A DNA stretch of 64,000 nucleotides from Anadara kagoshimensis (taxonomy: Eukaryota; Mollusca; Bivalvia; Arcoida; Arcidae). The notes below the pieces were generated by a model, which worked only from the letters and a program-made list of their open reading frames with translations, was not told where the DNA came from and made no database searches. Every line of letters starts with the position of its first letter. Within the stretch, counting starts at the first letter, position 1. Location of the stretch: NCBI GenBank assembly GCA_021292105.1, contig CM037874.1:35886185-35950184 (forward strand), written 5' to 3'. Shown in pieces: positions 24,414 through 27,945 of this stretch. A program made the position numbers and the translations under genes.

Positions 24414-26482
24414 GTAATGGTGATGATGATGATGATGATAGTGGTTGTTCTGAAGTTGATGCTGACTAGGGGTGGTGATTGTGGATGATGATTGTAATAG
24501 TGAAAGAGATAGTGACTGTTAATGTTGATGCATTGTTAATTACTCATATAATATAGGAAATACCTACTCCAACTGGTAGCATCAAGAATGGAACTGCAGG
24601 GCGCTCACACGCTGCCATAAACAAAACTAACAAGGCAGCAAATAAATCTAACACGTAAAACCACTTGTTATGAGCAATCTGATAGGCTGGTAAAGCTTCC
24701 GGTTTAGACGGATGCGTGTTAAATTTATCGTTATTTTCTCCTTCTTGTAAGTAAATAGCGGCTTCTTGGTAATTCAGTTTCCAGAGTTTCTGTCGAGCTA
24801 TGTATTCATTTCCTTTTATTAATGGAAGGTGATAATGAGAATTTTGATTGTCTGGCAAATCATATAATGTATTTTGACAACCATTTTCCGTTCCATGATT
24901 GTCATATATAGAATGTTCAGGTTCAACAACAAATCCATTTTCCACTTCAATTTCTTCAGATCCATCTGGAAATATAAAATATTTTGGTATACTATGGTAC
25001 ATATTGGAGGGCTTTGATTATACACTCGTCCCAAGGAGTATAATATGTAAAGTAAGAAAATTAAAGAAACTGTGCTGTTTTGACTTTCTAAAACCAGAAC
25101 AAGGATGAAGCAACTGATCAAATTCAAAGATAATGAGCAAGCTATCACTTATCCTGACAATGAATCAGTTGCTGGTGGAAGCGTTTCAAAAACAGGCCAA
25201 TCCAAAAAGAAAGTTAACTAAAAATTGAAAGTAAAAAATCCAAAATTCACAAAGAATCCAAAAATTAGTAAAAATTAATCAAATACAAAAATCACAATAT
25301 TATCTTCTATAATTGTGCCATTTGTGGTGACTGTTCCGAGTTAAAGTTGCTCAGTGCTGAGTCCCAACTAATAATCCATGGTATACCAGAAATGGCATGG
25401 TAGGAATATTCTTAGTTCTACAAAATTATGAGATGTGCCATGGTCCTCTAGAACACATATTTTCCTTTTTAGTAATTTTTAATCCAGTTAAGTGGTCACT
25501 GCAGTGCTCACAGATGAAATATATAGATGCCAAGCGTTATAGTGCGACAAATATGCATAGAAGGCACATCAATGCTAGGGAGTCCAGGCATTCCTCTGGA
25601 GTTTATTTAAAATGAAGATCCGATTATGCAATTTCCTGCAATCTGAGAACACAACTTAACATTGTCAAGCAAAAACTTCATGTATGTTAAAAATTTAAAT
25701 GAAACTTTGAACAATAGGGTATTTTACAAAATGTGAGAGAAATTAAGCGAGTGGTGGGTACGTGTGAGCATTGACTCTGTAGCAACATAGCTACATGGTA
25801 TAGAATGCACTATGTACAGGTCAAGAGACGTTACTACTCTCTCACCTACAGGGTACCTTATAGGCTTTACAAACCAGCGACCCAGGTTCCTGGTGTCGGG
25901 GAAGAGAATTTTATGACTATTTTTTCATTGTAACTAGCATTTACGTTACAACTCTCATGCACAATGTGTGAGACTTGACAGATATGGAAAAAGATGCGTA
26001 GCACTATCCTGTAAAAAAAAAATACAAAGAAAAACCTTGTCAGCGCCACTGTATAGTACTGTAAATTAAGGTTAAACCTGTTGTTTCTTCATTACCTTCA
26101 AACAGATGGAAAATTTAAATGGTCCAATGTTATTCACAGATGGACCAGACAGGTTGTACCATACTGTATAAACTTGATTAAAATACAAAGAATGCATAGC
26201 TTGTCAGTGCCACTGTATACAAGTTCATAGATATGTTCGATTCAGTCATCGGTGCCCCTACCTTAGAGTTAGGCTCAGATGTTCAGTTCATAATAATTTC
26301 ATTCAAAGATAAGGAAATTATTAAATGACGTTGTCTTAAATCAAACTTCAGAAATTTATTTCTCAATGCCAAGCGAAACACAAAAATAATTTTAAATAAC
26401 TCATTATAAGTCACTTACCACCATTGAAAGGTATATCAGAGTTTCTAATAGTGAGAAGGGGACTTTCCATAGTACCCGCCAT
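2152..26482 (-). CDS. TPCN1: Two-pore channel 1 (TPC1), partial, 21 coding exons
   Basis: Homodimeric endolysosomal cation channel with two six-helix domains per chain, gated by PI(3,5)P2 and, in TPC1, by voltage. Exons in gene order: 26482-26419, 24965-24568, 21169-21056, 20399-20269, 19466-19378, 18605-18571, 17416-17358, 16316-16217, 15509-15393, 14705-14642, 13743-13634, 11915-11867, 10973-10929, 10042-9986, 9344-9279, 8356-8293, 7828-7724, 6986-6915, 6025-5936, 4347-4250, 2198-2152. That is 1974 nt, 658 codons, against about 816 aa in human TPC1; the part after the second pore is not in the window. Visible are an N-terminal acidic-PLL sorting signal, S1-S6 of domain I with pore filter TTAN, basic residues RRISRQ after IS4, the EF-hand-like linker, IIS4 with Arg every third residue, two luminal N-glycosylation sequons and filter VVNNW. 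All junctions keep frame except exon 12 to 13, where T+AA would make a stop; a microexon is probably missing. Head-to-head with DRC10. Confidence 0.93.
2316..2669 (-). mobile_element. tRNA-derived SINE, family A, minus orientation
   Basis: Read on the minus strand it begins with a tRNA-like head (GTAGCTCAGTTGGTAGAGTG box A, GGTTCGAACCC-type box B). The family-A body follows (GGGAACTT, ...CACGGTAGGC, GCTATAGCTGGTGAC-like) and the end GTTAAACACTAAGATTCAACTC. It lies in a TPCN1 intron. The same family recurs at 5503, 14753, 15870, 20700, 23752, 28010, 32690, 33083, 36325 and 55985. Confidence 0.85.
3076..4196. repeat. 35-bp minisatellite, about 32 copies
   Basis: The unit is exactly 35 bp where measured (ATAAT at 3186, 3221, 3256) and built on CATCCCATCCCACATCCCAT plus TCATCCATCCATAAT. 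Variants carry TCTCATCC or ATTATC. It fills most of the TPCN1 intron between exons 20 and 21, ending about 50 bp from exon 20. The strand skew is extreme: almost no G on the plus strand. Confidence 0.95.
4250..4347 (-). CDS. TPCN1: TPCN1 coding exon 20: luminal loop before pore II
   Basis: 98 nt between TTTATTTCAG and GTAAGTTC. It encodes [19 protein letters not shown] followed by [14 protein letters not shown]. The sequons NTT and NNS lie in the loop that is N-glycosylated in vertebrate TPC1, and [11 protein letters not shown] matches the family's YYYLNNFDNIL. Confidence 0.93.
4413..4625 (-). mobile_element. SINE family B, minus orientation
   Basis: Contains the inverse of the family-B body: a tract near TTTTTCACTTATACTGAG, then a TCAGGAATGTTGGAGAAAAC-like segment and a GTGCTGTGATCC-like end. 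On the minus strand the family starts with a tRNA-Ser/Leu-like GTGGTCTAAAG head. This copy is old and diverged. Confidence 0.55.
5503..5699 (+). mobile_element. SINE family A, internally deleted
   Basis: The tRNA-like head TATGGTAGCTCAGTTGGTAG is followed by a degenerate box B and GGTCTGACCAAGACTT. It then jumps to a short tail ending near AACCAATCAATCAATA. It lies in a TPCN1 intron. Confidence 0.7.
5936..6025 (-). CDS. TPCN1: TPCN1 coding exon 19: IIS5
   Basis: 90 nt between TATGTTTCAG and GTATGTAT. It encodes [20 protein letters not shown] then [10 protein letters not shown]. The hydrophobic run is helix S5 of domain II, and NCC matches the PNCC of human TPC1 at the start of the luminal loop. 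Confidence 0.93.
6385..6499. repeat. Imperfect inverted repeat, ~115 bp hairpin
   Basis: CCCTCTAGGTATGTGGACAT at 6385 pairs with ATGTCCACATACCTAGAGGG ending at 6499. Inner arms GAATTGTCACCC and GGGTGACAATTC continue the stem. This is probably a small foldback element in a TPCN1 intron. Confidence 0.8.
6915..6986 (-). CDS. TPCN1: TPCN1 coding exon 18: end of IIS4 and S4-S5 linker
   Basis: 72 nt between ATTTTCAG and GTAACATT. It encodes (R)[19 protein letters not shown] then SRLLR. It matches LFKLKERYRNVLDTMFELL of human TPC1. Confidence 0.94.
7030..7224. mobile_element. Small MITE, TA target duplication
   Basis: Ends are TACTGTTAAGTGGATTTTTT and (inverse) TACTGTAAAGGGAAAATTTT, bounded by TA on each side. 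About 190 bp, no frame. Same end type as the elements at 1-976 and 59406-59717. Confidence 0.65.
7470..7604 (+). repeat. Fragment of GAGAGCCAAA-type dispersed repeat
   Basis: Shares AGCAGCTATGAG.CATGGC, GGACCAACAGGCATG.TGATTC and TATATATGTAC with the better copy at 17458-17725. It runs into the GT/GA microsatellite that follows. Confidence 0.5.
7609..7699. repeat. (GT)26 then (GA)19 compound microsatellite
   Basis: A pure GT run at 7609-7660, one C, then a pure AG run at 7662-7699. On the gene strand it is a (CT)n(AC)n tract starting only about 24 nt downstream of the 5' splice site of TPCN1 exon 17. Confidence 0.98.
7724..7828 (-). CDS. TPCN1: TPCN1 coding exon 17: IIS3 and IIS4
   Basis: 105 nt between ATTTTTTAG and GTATGTAA. 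It encodes [19 protein letters not shown] then [17 protein letters not shown]. The S4 motif has Arg at positions 1, 4 and 7 (R-P-F-R-L-L-R). Human TPC1 is recalled to have Gln at the middle position. Confidence 0.94.
8293..8356 (-). CDS. TPCN1: TPCN1 coding exon 16: IIS2 end and S2-S3 turn
   Basis: 64 nt between TGTATACAG and GTAAGTTC. It encodes [21 protein letters not shown]. It matches [21 protein letters not shown] of human TPC1. Confidence 0.93.
8435..8610 (-). mobile_element. SINE family B, minus orientation
   Basis: Contains TATATTGAGACAGTCAGTTC, GGAATGGTGGGCAAAACCAA and TTTTCTCACACTATGATCTG, the inverse of the family-B body. A short dispersed repeat with AACAAACATACCAATC continues to about 8770; it is also seen at 13307 and 56580. 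Confidence 0.65.
9072..9252. mobile_element. MITE, TACAGTCAAA termini
   Basis: Starts TACAGTCAAATCTC and ends with GGGTTTGACTA. The inside is near-palindromic TATAAA..ACCACC and GGCCTTTAAG motifs. Same family as 9413-9595, 22015-22180, 22461-22632, 37379-37562 and 56866-57028. Confidence 0.7.
9279..9344 (-). CDS. TPCN1: TPCN1 coding exon 15: IIS1-S2 loop and start of S2
   Basis: 66 nt between TTATTTTCAG and GTAAGTAT. It encodes [22 protein letters not shown]. It aligns with the segment before [12 protein letters not shown] in human TPC1. The NFT sequon would be luminal. Confidence 0.88.
9413..9595. mobile_element. MITE, TACAGTCAAACCTG termini, well preserved
   Basis: TACAGTCAAACCTGTCTATA at the left and GCAGGTTGGACTGTA at the right, with internal repeats of GGCCTTTATA and AGCAGGTGGCC. 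About 183 bp with no coding capacity. It lies in a TPCN1 intron. Confidence 0.8.
9986..10042 (-). CDS. TPCN1: TPCN1 coding exon 14: IIS1
   Basis: 57 nt between GTTCTTTCAG and GTAAGTAA. It encodes [19 protein letters not shown]. It matches YLVVAVNGVWILVETFMLK of human TPC1. Confidence 0.94.
10650..10855 (+). repeat. Dispersed GAGAGTCAAA repeat, diverged copy
   Basis: Begins AACTAGAAGTGTCCTTGAGA, then CCCCTGCCCCCCAACATTGA and TGACCTTT. It ends in an ATAGACATAGAAGATATGGA-like segment. It matches the family copies at 17458 and 18071. Confidence 0.6.
10929..10973 (-). CDS. TPCN1: TPCN1 coding exon 13: start of IIS1
   Basis: 45 nt between TTAATTTCAG and GTAAGTAT. In the only usable frame it encodes [14 protein letters not shown]. 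The first two bases (AA) must complete a codon begun in the preceding exon. With exon 12 ending in T this gives TAA, so an intermediate exon ending in A, C or G is expected. Confidence 0.82.
11227..11419. mobile_element. MITE, TACAGTAAAACCTC termini
   Basis: TACAGTAAAACCTCATTATA at the left and GAGGTTTGACTGTA at the right, with TTGCCACCTCGCTTATCACC inside. Related copies are at 58418-58579 and, split by a later insertion, at 11970-12955. Confidence 0.75.
11425..11585 (-). mobile_element. SINE family B, minus orientation
   Basis: GGGACAGTCAGTACAGGGAT, then ACCACCAACCTTTGCCAAGT and TTTTCTCACAGTATGATCTG, all inverse family-B segments. Confidence 0.65.
11867..11915 (-). CDS. TPCN1: TPCN1 coding exon 12: interdomain linker end
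   Basis: 49 nt between ACTTTTCAG and GTAATGTG. It encodes [16 protein letters not shown], aligned with the AKKNREHWFDELPR segment of human TPC1. It ends one base into a codon (T). About six residues (human TALLIF) have no counterpart before exon 13, so a microexon is probably unrecognised in 10974-11866. Confidence 0.85.
11970..12955. mobile_element. TACAGTAAAACCTC-type MITE split by an inserted hAT element
   Basis: The left half (TCATTATAATCCCCTCAAGT...CCACCCCACTTATTGCCT) and right half (GTATTTTAAAGTCCCAATAA...AACTAGACAAATAATGGC) join into the same MITE as 11227-11419. The insertion occupies 12025-12790. This is a clear nested order: MITE first, hAT later. Confidence 0.7.
12025..12790. mobile_element. 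Foldback hAT-like element, CAGTGTGTGCCAAACTTT termini
   Basis: The 18-bp terminal inverted repeat CAGTGTGTGCCAAACTTT matches its inverse at the right end. TTGCCT flanks both ends as a partial target duplication; hAT elements make 8-bp ones. A second palindrome inside (about 12256-12637) pairs AAACGGAAAGC with GCTTTCCGTTT, GCAACCATGGTTGC-type segments and AATAATTTAAAAGG. A 120-aa frame over 12003-12365 is part of this structure and not a gene. Confidence 0.75.
13190..13440 (+). mobile_element. SINE family B fragment plus AACAAACATACTAATT repeat
   Basis: 13195-13300 carries the family-B body (AGAAAGTTTGTCAGTTTCCT, TTTCCTCTGGGTACTCTGAT). From 13307 a short dispersed repeat (TCATGTCCAAATCACAATCC, GAAGTGAGGCCGGGTGCT) follows, also present at 8595 and 56580. 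Confidence 0.55.
13634..13743 (-). CDS. TPCN1: TPCN1 coding exon 11: EF-hand-like linker helix
   Basis: 110 nt between TAATTACAG and GTAAGAAC. It encodes [18 protein letters not shown] then [19 protein letters not shown]. It matches the [27 protein letters not shown] segment of TPC1. Its 3' splice site and first bases are duplicated upstream (see 13723-13879). Confidence 0.94.
13723..13879. repeat. 79-bp tandem duplication covering a splice acceptor
   Basis: AATATACATCTCTTCTACCT followed by GTAATTAAAGAAGATCTG and AATAAGTTGGAGATTCTA occurs twice in direct tandem. The 13723-side copy includes the real acceptor and first ~20 nt of TPCN1 exon 11. The other copy is a decoy acceptor about 79 nt upstream on the gene strand. 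The copies differ at only a few positions. Confidence 0.9.
13960..14225 (+). mobile_element. SINE family B, plus orientation
   Basis: Head GTGGTCTAAAGTTTGCGCTT (tRNA-like), then CACTCCATTTGCCTCCACCA, CCCAGAACTGACCATCTTAA and a tail with CACCATTTCTCCAG. A second copy in inverse orientation follows at 14385. Confidence 0.65.
14385..14560 (-). mobile_element. SINE family B, minus orientation
   Basis: CAATCAAGATTCATTTTTCA, AAGGATGGTTGAAAAAGTAA, AGTGAACTGACAAACTTTCT, inverse of the family-B body. It forms an inverted pair with the copy at 13960-14225. Confidence 0.6.
14642..14705 (-). CDS. TPCN1: TPCN1 coding exon 10: EF-hand-like linker
   Basis: 64 nt between TCTTTTCAG and GTGAGTTT. It encodes [21 protein letters not shown]. 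It matches ISYRQFEGLMRFYKPRMS of TPC1. Confidence 0.93.
14753..15070 (-). mobile_element. SINE family A, minus orientation
   Basis: GGCATTTAACGTTCCAGTCA and GTCGCCAGCTATAGCGAAGG at the left, GGGTTCGAACCCAAGACCTC at the right. The tRNA head is cut just inside box A. Confidence 0.85.
15393..15509 (-). CDS. TPCN1: TPCN1 coding exon 9: IS6 end and first linker helix
   Basis: 117 nt, 39 codons, between AATTTAAG and GTAAGATT. It encodes [20 protein letters not shown] then [19 protein letters not shown]. It matches [25 protein letters not shown]. The conserved Lys after IS6, known to contribute to PI(3,5)P2 gating in mouse TPC1, is present. Confidence 0.95.
15590..15840 (+). mobile_element. SINE family B, plus orientation, with tRNA-like head
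   Basis: Head GCGGCCAAGTGGTCTAAAGA, then CACAACACCTCTCACCACCC, AAAGTTTGTCAGTTTGATTG and TCTTGACTGGAGCCCAAAAC. The head resembles a Ser/Leu tRNA D-arm region. This is the clearest family-B 5' end in the window. Confidence 0.7.
15870..16175 (-). mobile_element. SINE family A, minus orientation, diverged
   Basis: Contains TATTTCACTTGTATCAAAAG, CACCTACCATGACACGGGAC and the tRNA-head inverse CCAGCTGAGCTACTGTAGTG. It ends about 40 bp from TPCN1 exon 8. Confidence 0.75.
16217..16316 (-). CDS. TPCN1: TPCN1 coding exon 8: filter I exit and IS6
   Basis: 100 nt between TATTTTCAG and GTAAGTCT. It encodes (N)[18 protein letters not shown] then [15 protein letters not shown]. The Asn of filter I (TTAN) is split between exons 7 and 8. 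It matches [20 protein letters not shown] of human TPC1. Confidence 0.96.
16370..16432 (+). repeat. tRNA-like fragment (SINE head)
   Basis: CATGGCTCAGTGGTGGAACA resembles a tRNA D-arm/A box, and GTGGGTTCAAAGCCT a B box. The ends do not pair as an acceptor stem, so this is a SINE head or tRNA pseudogene and not a working tRNA. Confidence 0.5.
17358..17416 (-). CDS. TPCN1: TPCN1 coding exon 7: pore helix I and filter TTA(N)
   Basis: 59 nt between TACTTTCAG and GTAAGTAC. It encodes [19 protein letters not shown] plus two bases of Asn. It matches [20 protein letters not shown]. Confidence 0.96.
17458..17725 (+). repeat. Dispersed GAGAGCCAAA repeat, good copy
   Basis: Starts AACTAGAGCTGTCTCTTGAG, GCCAAATATCCCCCGCCCCC. 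Then come GCGACCTTGGCCTTTACC, a GACAGACAGATGG run and the end CCCCCCTCAAATTAGTTTGG. Non-coding. Inverse-orientation copies sit in every SELENOO array unit (44930-45110 and its repeats). Confidence 0.75.
18071..18372 (+). repeat. Dispersed GAGAGCCAAA repeat, second copy
   Basis: AACTAGAAATGTCTCTTTAG, a C14 run, CAGCGACCTTGACCATTCTG, GACATACAGACAGATGGATG and the end CTCAAACTACTTTGCGGGGG. Same family as 17458-17725. Confidence 0.75.
18571..18605 (-). CDS. TPCN1: TPCN1 coding exon 6: end of IS5
   Basis: Only 35 nt, between ATTTTACAG and GTAAGTAT. It encodes (G)[11 protein letters not shown]. It matches GFYLFSPNPSDP of human TPC1 and keeps phase with exons 5 and 7. Confidence 0.93.
18950..19110 (+). 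mobile_element. SINE family B, 5'-truncated
   Basis: CTGCCAAGGTTCAAATCCCA (B-box like), AGTTTTCTGTGGGTACTCTG, CATCCCATAACTGACTGCCT and tail AAAACACTATTACTCCAATC. Confidence 0.65.
19378..19466 (-). CDS. TPCN1: TPCN1 coding exon 5: IS4-S5 linker and IS5
   Basis: 89 nt between TGTTTACAG and GTAAGTTT. It encodes (R)[15 protein letters not shown] then [15 protein letters not shown]. With the preceding VRR it supplies the basic PI(3,5)P2-binding patch, Arg-Arg-x-x-Arg (R220, R221 and R224 in mouse TPC1 by recollection). Confidence 0.95.
20269..20399 (-). CDS. TPCN1: TPCN1 coding exon 4: IS3 and IS4
   Basis: 131 nt between TTTTTCAG and GTAAATAT. It encodes [43 protein letters not shown]. It matches [35 protein letters not shown]. 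Confidence 0.95.
20370..20500. repeat. ~65-bp tandem duplication covering a splice acceptor
   Basis: TCTATAAACATAATCAGTAG through CAGACTCTGAAAAAGACAAA and ATATATCAT recurs about 65 bp on as TCTATAAATATAGATCAGCA, CACACTCTGAAAAAAAAGAC. The first copy holds the true acceptor and first ~30 nt of TPCN1 exon 4. The second is a decayed decoy upstream of it on the gene strand. Confidence 0.8.
20700..20985 (-). mobile_element. SINE family A, minus orientation
   Basis: GAGTTGAGTAATGGTGTTTA, ATTGCGCTGATGGCATTATA, CAGGGTTCAAGCCTACGACC and CCAACTGAGCTTCCACAGTG. A GT-rich stretch and TPCN1 exon 3 follow within about 70 bp. Confidence 0.85.
21056..21169 (-). CDS. TPCN1: TPCN1 coding exon 3: IS2
   Basis: 114 nt, 38 codons, between TTATCGCAG and GTAATATT. 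It encodes [20 protein letters not shown] then [18 protein letters not shown]. It matches [29 protein letters not shown]. The joined codon choice (G then V) fixes the exon 2 donor at GTAGGT. Confidence 0.95.
21501..21632. repeat. ~50-bp-arm inverted repeat (hairpin)
   Basis: TTTGGCAGGTTACACGGCCC and CATGTACCCCGTCAAAGAT pair almost perfectly with ATCTTTGACGGGGTACATGG and GGCCGTGTAACCTGCCAAAG. The outer ATACAG / CTGTAT also pairs. Spacer about 32 bp. TGTACCCCGGCA fragments recur at 21795-21840, so this may be one end of a larger decayed element. Confidence 0.9.
22015..22180. mobile_element. MITE, TACAGTCAAACCTG termini
   Basis: TACAGTCAAACCTGTCTATA at the left, GCAGGTTCAACTGTA at the right, with AGCAGGTGATCCTTATATAG inside. 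Confidence 0.8.
22195..22415. repeat. Dispersed repeat with GTTTGGGGTGACTT
   Basis: Shares AAACCAACTCAGGTAAACAA and GACAGACAGAAGGAA-type segments with the repeat at 23490-23748. Non-coding. The 123-aa minus frame here is not supported. Confidence 0.5.
22461..22632. mobile_element. MITE, TACAGTCAAACCTG family
   Basis: GTCAAACCTGTATAACAGCC at the left, CAGATTTGACTGTG at the right, inside GGACCACCTGCTTTTAAAGG. Confidence 0.75.
22736..22905. repeat. ~55-60 bp tandem repeat, three copies
   Basis: CAGTCATTATTTACAAATAA and ATTATCACAGGGTTACAATT recur at about 55-60 bp spacing, followed each time by ATCAGTTATCA. Confidence 0.85.
23490..23748 (+). repeat. Dispersed repeat with GGATCCCCCGCCAGCAGG
   Basis: Starts GGATCCCCCGCCAGCAGG plus a T run. 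Contains AACCAACTCAGGTTAATGAT and TTGCACCAAGTTTCGTGAAA, and ends CGAAAAGGCGGGGAG. The matching CGAAAAGGCGGGGGATG after the following SINE (24097-24113) shows that the SINE inserted into this repeat's end and duplicated it. Confidence 0.65.
23752..24098 (+). mobile_element. SINE family A, best-preserved full-length copy
   Basis: Full tRNA-like head: GCGGTAGCTCAGTTGGTAGA (A box), an anticodon-loop equivalent TCCGTAA, GGGTTCGATCCC (B box). The body has GCCAAGCACTCGGCATTACG, TCGGATGGGAACTTAAAATA and GCCTATAGCTGGTGACATCT, and the tail ends in ACTCACTCACTC. A target duplication CGAAAAGGCGGGG flanks it (before 23752 and from 24097). Pol III-type promoter boxes look intact, so this copy is a useful reference for the family. 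Confidence 0.93.
24288..24440. repeat. Interrupted (GAT)n microsatellite
   Basis: About 50 trinucleotides with a few interruptions. On the plus strand it reads as poly-Met then poly-Asp, a chance frame (24227-24469). It lies in the TPCN1 intron between exons 2 and 3. Confidence 0.97.
24568..24965 (-). CDS. TPCN1: TPCN1 coding exon 2: cytosolic N-terminus and IS1
   Basis: 398 nt between TATTTCCAG and GTAGGTAT. It encodes a variable acidic stretch ([12 protein letters not shown]...), then [40 protein letters not shown] and IS1 [34 protein letters not shown] is near-identical to human TPC1. Lys/Arg residues near IS1 face the phosphoinositide in known TPC1 structures. Confidence 0.96.
26419..26482 (-). 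CDS. TPCN1: TPCN1 coding exon 1: start and sorting signal
   Basis: 64 coding nt from ATGGCGGG to the donor GTAAGTGA. It encodes [21 protein letters not shown]. Joining its last base G to AT of exon 2 gives Asp and keeps frame. The E-S-P-L-L run resembles the acidic Pro-Leu-Leu/Ile endolysosomal sorting motif at the TPC N-terminus. The start lies in AAATATGGCGG, a TISU/YY1-like context. Confidence 0.88.
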
Positions 26483-27021
26483 ATTTGTTGATACACCTCT
26501 CTTTCTCGGGTTTTATCACTATCGTAGGGAAAGTCTAAAGAAGTTCCGAAAAGAGAGAATGATAACCCGGAAGTTTAAACAAAGTTGAAACGTTTGAAGT
26601 CCATGGTTACTAGAAATCAATATATTATTGCGCATTTTTCATTAAAAAGCATTTTTGTAAAAATTAGAACCGTCATGAGTATGTTATTTATTATCAGTTA
26701 TTACGACCGACGAATATTTACTTCTTTAGGGCGATTTTAAAAATTTCCAGTGTATTGTTTTTTGCACTATTTGTTGCTAGTGGACTGATACTGATTATTT
26801 TGGTAGTTAACATCCAAAATGGAGTGGCATGAAAAGGCGAAATATGATTTGGTGATATAAACAGTGAAAATACGTTGAAATAGCGAAAATAGGAAATAGT
26901 TATACAAAGCAAAAGTTAAAGCTTTGTTCGCACATTGCTTTTTCAAGAAATACAAACTTTTGAGAGAGAAAAATAAGATTTGTATACCCGATTTTGTAAG
27001 TAGACTTTGAAAGTTATCAAA
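26483..27021. promoter_or_regulatory. Divergent promoter interval TPCN1/DRC10
   Basis: 539 bp between the two start codons. A perfect ETS-family site CCGGAAGT lies at 26567-26574. Both start codons sit in AAnATGGCG context (minus at 26482, plus at 27022), matching the TISU/YY1-type element of genes with very short 5' UTRs. No TATA box at a usual distance is obvious. The region is otherwise AT-rich; short frames in it (26718-26955, minus) have no support. Confidence 0.65.
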
Positions 27022-27945
27022 ATGGCGACTGCAGCTTTGCCCCTACCAACACAAGTTATGACAGAGGGGACTGGAACTGAGCCAACCCTTCAAATCAAGC
27101 TTCAAATGCCTCAGCCTCCATCTATGGCAAAAGGGCCAAGGACCAGGCTACGCCTTGATCCATCAAGGGCACTAGAACCCGCCAGAAAGAAGATAGCAAC
27201 CATTGAAGCACAGAGAGTTATGTCTGTGTTTGAAGACACAATTAAGAAAAGTGAGGTAATAACAATGTTGCCATTTGTGTTGGAGAATTTGGACAGATTC
27301 AGGGTTGTCCTTGGGTCAGAGCTTATCGGTTTGTTAGAACACCACAAGGTACTTCAAGGAAGTTATAATGAAATCAAACAACAACTTGATATCCAAATGA
27401 GAAGAATGAGAAAGGCCCGAATTAGAACTGCAAGTTCAGGGAAAAGTGAAGAGGCAGAAAAAGAACTAACAGATCATTTTGGTGAAGTACCAGAGGACAG
27501 TTTTATGAGAGAGGATACAATTGTTGAAGAACCAGAAGAACGAGCACCATCTCAGACAAGCTCAAGGGCAGAATCAGCTGGATCAAGAATAAGCTCTGCT
27601 GCTAGTATGGAAAGTCAGGCAGAACGCACCATGAGAAATCTTAGTCTCGTCGCACAACAGTTAAGCACATCATGTAAAAATGTGTTGAGGGCTTTCTCAA
27701 TCAATAGAGCTGCTATGAGCACCGTTTTGCAACAGGCTGGCCGTTCACAAGAAGCACAAGATCTTGTAAATTATTTGAACGACTTAAAAGATATATTATT
27801 GAACAAATTATTGACAACACCAGGAGAAGAAAGAGAAAGAATGGAATATATTCAACAAGTGTCTCTGAGAGAAAGAAATAATGCTGCAATAATTGAAAAA
27901 TTGGAAGAGGAGTTGAGGTTGGCTATTGCTGATAAGGATGAAGAA
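27022..27945 (+). CDS. IQCD: DRC10 coding exon 1
   Basis: 308 codons from ATGGCGACT to GATGAAGAA, then donor GTTTGTAT, a weaker GT donor than the others. It carries the conserved DRC10 N-terminal block and the start of the coiled coil (ERMEYIQQVSLRERNNAAII). The frame runs on into the intron for about 20 residues, but the family match stops at the donor. Confidence 0.92.

Noticed and set aside
24227-24469. 80-aa frame with poly-Met and poly-Asp
   Set aside because: GAT microsatellite on the strand opposite TPCN1, no coding signal outside the repeat.
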